A stretch of 64,000 nt of DNA. Origin: Lewinellaceae bacterium. Lineage in GTDB: Bacteria; Bacteroidota; Bacteroidia; Chitinophagales; Saprospiraceae. Positions 36,277-43,340 of the stretch are shown in pieces. Location: the NCBI GenBank assembly GCA_020636375.1, contig JACJXZ010000004.1, positions 372,001 through 436,000 on the forward strand, given 5' to 3'. Every line of letters starts with the position of its first letter. The first letter of the stretch is position 1. Position numbers and translations under genes: made by a program. The notes under the pieces were generated by a model. It worked only from the letters and a program-made list of their open reading frames with translations, did no database searches and was not told the origin of the DNA.

Positions 36277-37275
36277 ATGGTCGACAAACCCAAAATAACG
36301 ATTTCCACTTCTCCCTTTCTCCATGACCAGGTAACCACCCCGCGGATCATGTGGGAGTTGGCCTATACGCTGGTTCCCATACTAATGGCCGCCGTTTATT
36401 ATTTTGGCCTCAGCGCATTGCTGGTCAGCGCCGCCAGCATAGCAGGCTGCCTGGTTACGGAATACTACCTGGGCAAGAAAGGCCCTTTGGGCAACCCGTT
36501 GCGCGACGGCAGCGCCCTGGTGACCGGCCTGTTGCTGGCCCTGACGCTCCCGCCGGGCTTCCCTTTGTGGATGGCATTCGTCGGCGGCGTTGTAGCCATC
36601 GGGATGGGCAAGTTGATCTGGGGCGGGCTGGGCCAGAATGTGTTCAACCCGGCGCTGGTCGGCCGGGCGTTCCTGCAGGCTGCTTTTCCTACCGCCATCA
36701 CCACCTGGGAGCCGCCCGACGGCCGCTACCTGGGCCTGCGGGGCACCAACCTGGCACCGCCCTTCTACCAGGGAGAGCCGGTGGATGCCCTGAGTACCGC
36801 CACGCCACTCGCGGAAATGAAGTTCAATCAGGAACCGGCTGCGCTGGCAGACCTCCTGCTCGGCAATATCAGCGGCTCTCTGGGGGAAACCTGTGGCCTG
36901 CTCCTGATCCTGGCCTGTTTGTACCTGATTGCGCGCCGGATCATCAACTGGAGGATACCCGCCGGCATCCTGGCGACGGTGGCTGTTTTTTCCGGCATCG
37001 TTTACCTTTTCGAGCCGGGGCGTTACCCCTCGCCGGGCTTCATGTTGCTGGCGGGCGGCCTGCTGCTGGGTACGGTTTATATGGCCACCGACCCGGTGAG
37101 TTCGCCCCTGTCGCCCAGAGGGGTCTGGATCTACAGTATCGGCATCGGCCTGCTGGTCGTCCTGATCCGCATCTGGGGCGGTTTGCCGGAAGGCGTCATG
37201 TACGCCATACTGCTGATGAATGCCGCCACGCCCCTGATCAACCGGTTTGTAAGGCCGAGGGTGTATGGGTATTAG
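36277..37275 (+). CDS. rnfD: Rnf complex membrane subunit RnfD (332 aa)
   Basis: Integral membrane subunit with a covalently bound FMN. About nine hydrophobic helices are visible. PLRDGSALVTGLLLALTLPP and the long GQNVFNPALVGRAFLQAAFP are family marks, and VDALSTATPLAEMK carries the flavinylation site S/T-x-A-T with Thr176 as the likely acceptor. A small hairpin (36246-36267) lies in the 37-bp gap after rnfC. The length is usual. Confidence 0.94.
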   Translation: MVDKPKITISTSPFLHDQVTTPRIMWELAYTLVPILMAAVYYFGLSALLVSAASIAGCLVTEYYLGKKGPLGNPLRDGSALVTGLLLALTLPPGFPLWMAFVGGVVAIGMGKLIWGGLGQNVFNPALVGRAFLQAAFPTAITTWEPPDGRYLGLRGTNLAPPFYQGEPVDALSTATPLAEMKFNQEPAALADLLLGNISGSLGETCGLLLILACLYLIARRIINWRIPAGILATVAVFSGIVYLFEPGRYPSPGFMLLAGGLLLGTVYMATDPVSSPLSPRGVWIYSIGIGLLVVLIRIWGGLPEGVMYAILLMNAATPLINRFVRPRVYGY

Positions 37276-37287
37276 GGGGATGGGGGG

Positions 37288-37348
37288 ATAGTAGAAATAG
37301 ATGGAAATACATAGAGATACTTGGAAATACATGGAAATAACATTGGAA
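37288..37348. repeat. Short tandem words (ggaaatacat) in front of rnfG
   Basis: Iterated tggaaatacat/tagagatact words reach up to the likely rnfG start. Complementary words recur at 52906-52974 and 61665-61735. Confidence 0.5.
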
Positions 37349-38035
37349 ATGGAAGAAAAGAACATACAACCTGTTATGGCTCAGGAGCTTGAAACGAGTT
37401 CTTTCCGGTTGATATCTACGCTGGGGCTTGCCGGCTTCTTTTCCGGGCTGGTGTTGGTCGGGGCATTTCTGTTTACCCGGCCGATCATTGCCGCCAACCG
37501 GGCGCAGGCATTGCAGGAAGCCATCTTTAAGGTGTTGCCCGGCTGCGCCAGCTTCCGCACCATAGAGCTGAGGGAGGGCCGGCTGGTAATGGTGGAGGAA
37601 GGAGCGCCTGAACCCAGGGAGGGCGAGGAAGTCCGCCGCATCTACGCCGGATACAATGACAAGGGCAAGCTTATCGGCTTCGCCATAACGGGTGAAGAAC
37701 CCGGCTATCAGGATTTGATCGTGGCCATCTTCGGCTACAACCCCCGGAAGGAGGTGGTCGTCGGCTTCGAAGTGCTGGAAAGCAAAGAGACCCCGGGCCT
37801 GGGCGACAAGATCATGAAAGATCCGGCCTTTCTTTCCAATTTCAGGGCCCTGGCTGTCGAGCCGCCCGTTAAGGTAGTGCCCAAAGGAGAAAAGAAGAAA
37901 GACAATGAGATCGAGGCGATCACCGGGGCCACCATTTCCTCCAAGGCGGTCGGCCGCCTGCTGGAGAAGAGCCTGATCGAGTGGAGGCCCCTGATCGGGG
38001 AGTACTGGAAGGAGTATAAGAAGGAAGGGGATTAA
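37349..38035 (+). CDS. rnfG: Rnf complex FMN-binding subunit RnfG (228 aa)
   Basis: The start was taken at ATG 37349, because codons 1-16 of the longer frame (from 37301) are formed by the ggaaatac repeat. One membrane helix near residues 20-42 (LGLAGFFSGLVLVGAFLFTR) anchors the protein; the rest faces the periplasm. The FMN_bind domain contains GYNDKGKLIGFAITGEEPGYQD, ETPGLGDKI and IEAITGATISSKAVG, in which Thr195 of S/T-G-A-T is the covalent FMN site. An ApbE flavin transferase would be required and is not in this window. Confidence 0.92.
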   Translation: MEEKNIQPVMAQELETSSFRLISTLGLAGFFSGLVLVGAFLFTRPIIAANRAQALQEAIFKVLPGCASFRTIELREGRLVMVEEGAPEPREGEEVRRIYAGYNDKGKLIGFAITGEEPGYQDLIVAIFGYNPRKEVVVGFEVLESKETPGLGDKIMKDPAFLSNFRALAVEPPVKVVPKGEKKKDNEIEAITGATISSKAVGRLLEKSLIEWRPLIGEYWKEYKKEGD

Positions 38036-38113
38036 ATCTCAAACCTCAAGTTAAAGTAACGAATGACCCTATTTCTTTATGGCCGGCCAGTTGTCCGGAT
38101 TAGCTATCACCTA

Positions 38114-38183
38114 AACACCACAACACCGCAACACCACAACACCGCAACACCAAAACACCGCAACACCACAACACCACAACACC
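38114..38183. repeat. Tandem words (acaccgca/acaccaca) ending at the rnfE start
   Basis: About nine iterations of the 8- to 9-bp words aacaccgc, aacaccac and aacaccaa, stopping about 10 bp before the rnfE ATG. The leader would be an unstructured A/C-rich RNA without a Shine-Dalgarno sequence. Confidence 0.85.
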
Positions 38184-38192
38184 AAAAAAAAC

Positions 38193-38870
38193 ATGGATCA
38201 ACCGACAACCATCGAAAAGAGCCGCACTGCCGAGGAATTCCTCAAAGGCATCTGGAAGGAGAATCCCGTTTTCGTAGCGGTGCTGGGCATGTGCCCGGTG
38301 CTGGCGGTGACCAATACGGCCATCAACAGCCTTGCCATGGGGCTGGCCACGACTTTTGTGCTGTTCTTTTCCAGCCTGCTGGTTTCGAGCCTGCGCAACG
38401 TCATCCCCAAACAGGTGCGGATCACCACCTTTATCATCATCATCGCCACCTTTGTGACGGTTGTAGATTTCATGCTGGCGGCTATCGTGCCGCAGGTGCA
38501 TAAAGAACTGGGCGCTTTTATCGCCCTGATCGTAGTGAACTGCCTGATCCTGGGCCGGCAGGAGGCGTTTGCGTCCAAAAATTCCATCCGGCTGGCCCTG
38601 GCCGATGCCCTGGGCATGAGCCTGGGCTTCACCTTCGCCCTGCTCTGTATTGGCGTCGTGCGGGAGGTGCTGGGCAGCGGCAGCTTGTTCAACGTCTCCC
38701 TCTTTGGCGCCGGCTTCGAACCCTGGGTCATCATGATCATGCCCCCGGGCGGATTCTTTACCCTTGGCTTCCTGCTGCTGTTCTTCAACTGGCTGCAAAA
38801 GCGCCGCCGGGAGAAATCAAAAGGCGACAGACAAGCTACGCAATATGAAGAGGCGAGGGAGTTTTTGTGA
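38193..38870 (+). CDS. rnfE: Rnf complex membrane subunit RnfE (225 aa)
   Basis: Six-helix integral membrane protein. KENPVFVAVLGMCPVLAVTNTA near the N-terminus is the RnfE/NqrD signature and contains the Cys of the intramembrane Fe-S centre formed together with RnfA. It continues with VVNCLILGRQEAFASKN (second conserved Cys) and GLGMSLGF-like ADALGMSLGFTFALLCIG. The length is usual. The A/C-rich repeat leader directly precedes the ATG. Confidence 0.95.
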   Translation: MDQPTTIEKSRTAEEFLKGIWKENPVFVAVLGMCPVLAVTNTAINSLAMGLATTFVLFFSSLLVSSLRNVIPKQVRITTFIIIIATFVTVVDFMLAAIVPQVHKELGAFIALIVVNCLILGRQEAFASKNSIRLALADALGMSLGFTFALLCIGVVREVLGSGSLFNVSLFGAGFEPWVIMIMPPGGFFTLGFLLLFFNWLQKRRREKSKGDRQATQYEEAREFL

Positions 38871-39092
38871 GGCTGATGATGGAATTGGGTGGAAATCACT
38901 ATGTATTTATTAATGAATGTCAATTTAAAATACATCGTCATTTTATTCATTCCTTCATCTTTACTCGGCCGAGGAATGAGGACGGGCCTCCAGTCATTTT
39001 TACCCGGCTCGCAGAGACGGGCATTCCTTTTCCGGGGTTTCCGGAGCGGCCTCACCTATACACCCATCTAACCATCAAACCATGACCTAACC

Positions 39093-39674
39093 ATGCAAGA
39101 CCTTCTCTGGATATTCATCTCTGCCCTGCTGATCAACAACTTCACCCTGGCCTATTTCCTGGGCCTTTGCCCCTTCCTGGGCGTATCGGGCCGGCTGGAG
39201 ACTGCCTTCCGGCTGGGGCTTGCCAACATTTTCGTCATGCTCATCACGGCAGTCTGCGCCTGGGGGCTCAACACTTTTATCCTGCCCTATGCCCCATACC
39301 TGCGGCTGATCAGTTTCATCATCGTCATTGCCAGCACGGTGCAGTTTGTGGAGATGGCCGTCAAGAAGCTCAGCCCGGATCTGTTTCGCGCCCTGGGCAT
39401 TTTCCTGCCGTTGATCACGACCAACTGCGCCATCCTGGGCCTGGCCCTTTTTGCGACCAACAAAGGCTACGGGCTGGTAGAAGGGCTGTTCTATGCTCTG
39501 GGCGCCGGGGGCGGCGTCACCCTGGCCCTGGTGCTGCTGGCGGGCATCCGGGAGGAGACGAAGGTGCTGGACATTCCCAGGCTGATCGAAGGCACGGCCC
39601 TGAACCTGATCATCGCAGGGATTCTGTCGATGGCGTTTATGGGGTTTGCGGGGTTGTTTAGCGCAGGGGGGTGA
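39093..39674 (+). CDS. rnfA: Rnf complex membrane subunit RnfA (193 aa)
   Basis: Six hydrophobic helices. NNFTLAYFLGLCPFLGVSGR (Cys of the intramembrane cluster) and IFLPLITTNCAILGLALF (second Cys) are the RnfA/NqrE signatures. It is the last gene of the cluster and is followed by an intrinsic terminator at 39771-39808. The 222-bp gap to rnfE (38871-39092) contains no gene; near its end are ataaccat-type words before the ATG. Confidence 0.95.
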   Translation: MQDLLWIFISALLINNFTLAYFLGLCPFLGVSGRLETAFRLGLANIFVMLITAVCAWGLNTFILPYAPYLRLISFIIVIASTVQFVEMAVKKLSPDLFRALGIFLPLITTNCAILGLALFATNKGYGLVEGLFYALGAGGGVTLALVLLAGIREETKVLDIPRLIEGTALNLIIAGILSMAFMGFAGLFSAGG

Positions 39675-39770
39675 GCGGTTGGATGGCCAGAATGACTAAC
39701 TGAACTGTCGCCGGGAGCATCCGGGCATGGCCCGCTCCACGAACTTTGTCCCGTAATTGACAACCATCAT

Positions 39771-39808
39771 CACAGCCTGCCCGGCCGGGCAAGCTGTGAG
39801 TTTTATTT
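39771..39808 (+). terminator. Intrinsic terminator closing the KOR-Rnf cluster
   Basis: Hairpin cacagc-ct-gcccg/cgggc-aa-gctgtg (39771-39798) followed by agttttattt. The rest of the 427-bp gap between rnfA and the small peptide gene shows no gene and no further signal that I can support. Confidence 0.8.
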
Positions 39809-40101
39809 GAAGGCATACCGATTTTTTACGTCAATTGGAAAAATAAACCTGGTTTTTGAATACCAGCGCATCTCTTCGGGGTACCTACCTATGAATAAAG
39901 CCTGAAAGTAAATTCTAACCACTCGAAATCCGAAGCTTCGTTTTCGGGCCGTTTGCTGTCGGCCCGTCCCATTTCTCAGGTGTAGCTTATCGCTCTGAGG
40001 CAAAAGGTTTTTGGCCTGGCCGCCTCTGGGAGAGCTATGCCCGGAGATCTGGCCAAGCCGATGGCTCGAATCCGATTTTTCACCCAACAATCATTCGAGT
40101 T

Positions 40102-40260
40102 ATGAAAAGGACAAAAGCCAAAACAACGCCCACATTTGACGATTTTAAAAATGCTGCAATCGCTAAAGCCCAGCTGAGGCAAATTAAAGGCGGCAACGAC
40201 AACAACCCGCCGCCGCCGCCCGATCCCTTCATCGGCTCTGACGATACCATGGATGGGTAG
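40102..40260 (+). CDS. Small double-glycine leader peptide (52 aa), possible RiPP or bacteriocin precursor
   Basis: Not found by a length-limited search. The ATG at 40102 opens a 52-codon frame: a charged N-terminal helix (KRTKAKTTPTFDDFKNAAIA) is followed by KAQLRQIKGG and a short core, NDNNPPPPPDPFIGSDDTMDG. The Leu-x-x-Ile-Lys-Gly-Gly ending is the leader type cut by C39-peptidase ABC exporters, and Bacteroidota have many such precursors. The core is acidic and has five consecutive prolines; it has no Cys, so no lanthionine-type bridging is possible. No exporter or modifying enzyme lies nearby, which weakens the case. Function unknown. Confidence 0.5.
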   Translation: MKRTKAKTTPTFDDFKNAAIAKAQLRQIKGGNDNNPPPPPDPFIGSDDTMDG

Positions 40261-40308
40261 CATCCGGGAAACCAGTCGGAGCGGCAGGCCTGCCGCTCCG
40301 ACTGAGAG

Positions 40309-41739
40309 TCATTCAGGCAGGCTGGCAACCTCTCCCTTCACCCATTCCTTCGCTACCGATGGTTTGGTATCCAGCTCTTTGAGCAGGGTTTCCTTCAATG
40401 CCGAAGGGCGTTCGGTTTGGTTGTGGTACCAGGCCAGTTTCCTCACAAAATACTCCAGGTTGCGGTAGGCTTCCTTTCGTGGTTCGGCAACGGCATAAGC
40501 GTCGCGTTGAAAAAACCATCGGAAAGCTTTGCACCGCTCTTCCACCTTGGTGTAGTCGGCAATGTGGTTGATGTACTGCCCGTAAGCAGCGCGAAGCAGC
40601 AAGGATTGCCGCCGCAGGGCGAAATCGTAATTTTCCTTGGCCTGGATAGTCTCCAGGGATTGTTCTGCTTCCAGGTATTCCCCCCGGCGGAAATGGATAT
40701 AAGCCTGGCTCAGGTTCACCGTGTCGGAACGGATTCCAGGTTCTACAAAATTCTGGTTGTTTTTGATAAACGACGCTGCGAAATCAAGCTTATTGGCGAC
40801 GGCAGCGGTGACTACCGCATTGATGAAAATCGTGTGGTCGATGGCCTTGTCGATCACGAAAATGCCATTTTCGTTTCCCCACTGGTAGATGTCCATTTGG
40901 CTCTGCAGGAAGGATGGGACCCCGCTGTTGTATTTTGCGATGCAAAAATTAAGCAGGTAGCGGGCGAGTTCCAGGCGCTCCAGCGGTTGAATCTCCGAAA
41001 CCATTTCCCGGAGCGCCCGGAAGGCGTTGGCGAACTGCTGCCGGTTGTCGGGCGCCTGGTACAGCTTATAGGCCAGGAAAAGCAGGCGGACCAAAGGGGG
41101 GTACTCCAACGGCAATTCCCGCAGTTGCCCAACCGGGAACAAAGCGCCGGGCAATTGTTCGTTCAGGTACCGCCTCCGGCTGATGCGTTCCAGCTCAAAG
41201 TAGAGCTGCCAGGCCAGGTAGGCGCTGTCCAGGCTCTGGCGGGCGGCTTTCAGGGGGCTTAGGTTGGCCTGGTTCTTTTGGGTTTCGGGGTGCTTGAGCC
41301 GCAGCAAATGGCGGTCAAAATCGAGAAGATAATAGTCGAAGCTGTTTTGGATGCCAAGAAGCTCCCGTTCCAGCCCGGCCATGGCATCTTCAAACGGGCC
41401 GCTGCCGGCGCGCCGCTGGAGGCGCCTGGCTAACAGGCGTTGAAACAAAATGGTGTCGGTTGCCAGTTCCTCCTCTGCCAAAAGCTGTTGCGCCTCCTTG
41501 TAAAGGTTGGATTTGCAGTAACTTAGCTTCTGCTTGTTGAAGGGTTCCTTCGGGTATAGCTTTTTGAATATTTTCTTTTCGTCCAGGGAATCGGGTTCGA
41601 AACGGGGCGCGCTTTTCAGCAATTCCTTCAGCAACAGCGCTGTAGCCTGAGGGCCGCTGTTGCTCAATTTCTTTTTCAATAGCCGGAGTTCTTTTTTGGT
41701 GAGCACCCTCAGCAGGCGCAGGAGGTTGCTGTCTTTCAT
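40309..41739 (-). CDS. Helical-repeat protein of unknown function (476 aa), paralogue of the 5811-7265 gene
   Basis: No signal peptide or membrane segment. The N-terminus has paired Leu/Lys-rich helices (LLRVLTKKELRLLKKKL), and the second half consists of TPR-like helices (FRRGEYLEAEQSLETIQAKENYDFAL). It shares order and spacing of motifs with the 484-aa protein at 5811-7265. It starts 22 bp downstream of the anti-sigma/TPR gene on the same strand, so it belongs to the sigma operon (43137 to 40309) by position. I know no function; a role as partner in a stress or envelope response is a guess from context. Confidence 0.75.
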   Translation of the reverse strand: MKDSNLLRLLRVLTKKELRLLKKKLSNSGPQATALLLKELLKSAPRFEPDSLDEKKIFKKLYPKEPFNKQKLSYCKSNLYKEAQQLLAEEELATDTILFQRLLARRLQRRAGSGPFEDAMAGLERELLGIQNSFDYYLLDFDRHLLRLKHPETQKNQANLSPLKAARQSLDSAYLAWQLYFELERISRRRYLNEQLPGALFPVGQLRELPLEYPPLVRLLFLAYKLYQAPDNRQQFANAFRALREMVSEIQPLERLELARYLLNFCIAKYNSGVPSFLQSQMDIYQWGNENGIFVIDKAIDHTIFINAVVTAAVANKLDFAASFIKNNQNFVEPGIRSDTVNLSQAYIHFRRGEYLEAEQSLETIQAKENYDFALRRQSLLLRAAYGQYINHIADYTKVEERCKAFRWFFQRDAYAVAEPRKEAYRNLEYFVRKLAWYHNQTERPSALKETLLKELDTKPSVAKEWVKGEVASLPE

Positions 41740-41761
41740 GATCGCCTTTTTGAACGGTGGC

Positions 41762-42535
41762 CTATTTCAGCTTTTCCTGAAGTTTTCTGGTTTTTTTAAG
41801 GTGCCGGTGATTGGGATTGGACAAGATCTTTTCCAGCAAGGGGGCGTAAACTTCGGGAGGCTCTCCCGAAGCGATAGCGCTCAGCAAAGCAAAGTAATCG
41901 GCGGCCTGCCGGAGTTCGATGTCCAGGTTCTCCAACTGCCCGGCGCGCCGGAATTGTTCGAAGGCAAGCTGGTATTCCCCGAGTTTATAATAGGCGTGGC
42001 CGGCGTAATACTGAGCTAACTCGTATGCCTCCTGGTTCGTCGCCGGGACGGCTAGCAGGCTGTCTCTGGCTATTGCCAGGGTTGCCTCGTCATTCTGCCC
42101 CAGTTTTTCGACTGTTTCGGCAATTGGGCTTAGCTCTTCCGGCTGGCCGGCGCCTCGCAGGGACCGGCTGATGTCCTGGAATTTCGGCGCGTTTTCCAGG
42201 TAGGCCTGCTTGGCGACGGCCACCGGGCCGACGGGCTGGGCGGCGTGCCACAGCCATAATGCTGCGGCAAGAATAGCAGCAACGCCGGCAGCAATGGCCG
42301 CCGCCGGCAAAAGGCGAAGCCGAAACCGGGGCTCGTCGTCGCCCGCCATTGCCCTTTGGATATCCCGGCGCAGTTTCTCATCGAATGCTTCTTCGATCAG
42401 GGCCCTTTCGAAGCGCTGGACTTCCAGTTCCTTCTTCAGAGCGGGATCTTCCCTCAGCTCCTGTTCGAAAACAGGCCGCTCCTGCTCGTCCATTTCCCCC
42501 CGGAGGTAGCGTTCTATGCGGTCGAAATTTTTCAT
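41762..42535 (-). CDS. Membrane-anchored anti-sigma-like protein with TPR-like C-terminus (257 aa)
   Basis: ATG at 42535, overlapping the sigma factor stop as ATGA. The N-terminal 70 residues form a zinc-free anti-sigma-like helical domain (RIERYLRGEMDEQERPVFEQ ... LREDPALKKELE), as in many Bacteroidota anti-sigma proteins. A single membrane helix follows (about 78-98; AAAIAAGVAAILAAALWLW), and the periplasmic part has TPR-like helices (YYAGHAYYKLGEYQLAFEQF). It should hold the neighbouring sigma factor at the membrane. The trigger is unknown. Confidence 0.75.
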   Translation of the reverse strand: MKNFDRIERYLRGEMDEQERPVFEQELREDPALKKELEVQRFERALIEEAFDEKLRRDIQRAMAGDDEPRFRLRLLPAAAIAAGVAAILAAALWLWHAAQPVGPVAVAKQAYLENAPKFQDISRSLRGAGQPEELSPIAETVEKLGQNDEATLAIARDSLLAVPATNQEAYELAQYYAGHAYYKLGEYQLAFEQFRRAGQLENLDIELRQAADYFALLSAIASGEPPEVYAPLLEKILSNPNHRHLKKTRKLQEKLK

Positions 42536-43137
42536 AATACCAAATTGACGATTTGCATGGCCCTGGGGTTTTCCAGCACCAGGCCCCGCAGCTGTTCCCG
42601 GCACCGGCGCACCCGGTCCTTGGCGCTTTGGGTGTTGGCGTAATTCAGGTCAGTGGCGATGCGTTCCATCGGGTAGCTTAACATGTACAGCTGCAACGCT
42701 GTCTGGCACTTTCCGCCGAGCTTGCCGATCAGCTGCCCGACCAGGGCGCTGATTTCTTTCCGGATTTCCTGCTTCATGATCCATTCCTCCCGGCTCGGCA
42801 TTTCTTCATCCGGAAACCGGCTCTCTTCCACGCTTATTTCCCGATGGTGCTTTTTCTTGCTGCTTTTCCGGTGCATGTGCTTGCAGATGCTGATAAAGTA
42901 AGTGCTGACGCTGCTCTCTTCTCTGAACTTTCCCTCTTTGATGTTCTTGAACAGGACAATCAGGGCTTCCTGGAAGATTTCTTCTGCATCGGTTGCCGAG
43001 GCGCCTTGCCGGGCCAGGAACTGAGTAGCCATATCCCTTATCCCCGATCGTTGGCAGAACCACTTCAGGGCGGCGTTTTGAGCTTTTTCGTTCCCCGAAG
43101 CAACGGCCCTGGTAAATTGCTTGTCGTCGTATTTCAT
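42532..43137 (-). CDS. RNA polymerase sigma-70 factor, ECF-like (201 aa)
   Basis: ATG at 43137. Region 2 is visible in ATDAEEIFQEALIVLFKNIKEGKFR ... STYFISICKHMHRK, and region 4 in LQLYMLSYPMERIATDLNY ... SAKDRVRRCREQLRGLV with its helix-turn-helix. Basic stretches (KSSKKKHHR) lie between. The stop codon overlaps the anti-sigma start (ATGA), so expression is coupled. Together with the next two genes it makes a sigma/anti-sigma/helical-protein operon. Target promoters are not known. Confidence 0.85.
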   Translation of the reverse strand: MKYDDKQFTRAVASGNEKAQNAALKWFCQRSGIRDMATQFLARQGASATDAEEIFQEALIVLFKNIKEGKFREESSVSTYFISICKHMHRKSSKKKHHREISVEESRFPDEEMPSREEWIMKQEIRKEISALVGQLIGKLGGKCQTALQLYMLSYPMERIATDLNYANTQSAKDRVRRCREQLRGLVLENPRAMQIVNLVL

Positions 43138-43340
43138 AATACCGGGTAGTGATGGATCTGTAATCAATGATACGCAATTTTATCGCCACTGCGATAGCCG
43201 TCCGCTATTCTTTTCTGCAAAGAATTTCAGCCCGCCTGCCTTTTTTGCTTTATAGTAATATGCACACGTAATTGGGCCTTGTTCTGTCTTTCCTTATCAT
43301 TATGGCGCGTTAAAAAAACATTCACCACAACCCAAAACGA

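Noticed and set aside
34752..36350. 532-codon frame antisense to rnfC
   Set aside because: His/Arg/Ala-rich shadow of a well-supported RnfC.
40063..40073. tRNA T-loop-like sequence ggctcgaatcc
   Set aside because: The flanking bases do not form a T-stem, and no anticodon arm or acceptor stem could be built around it.
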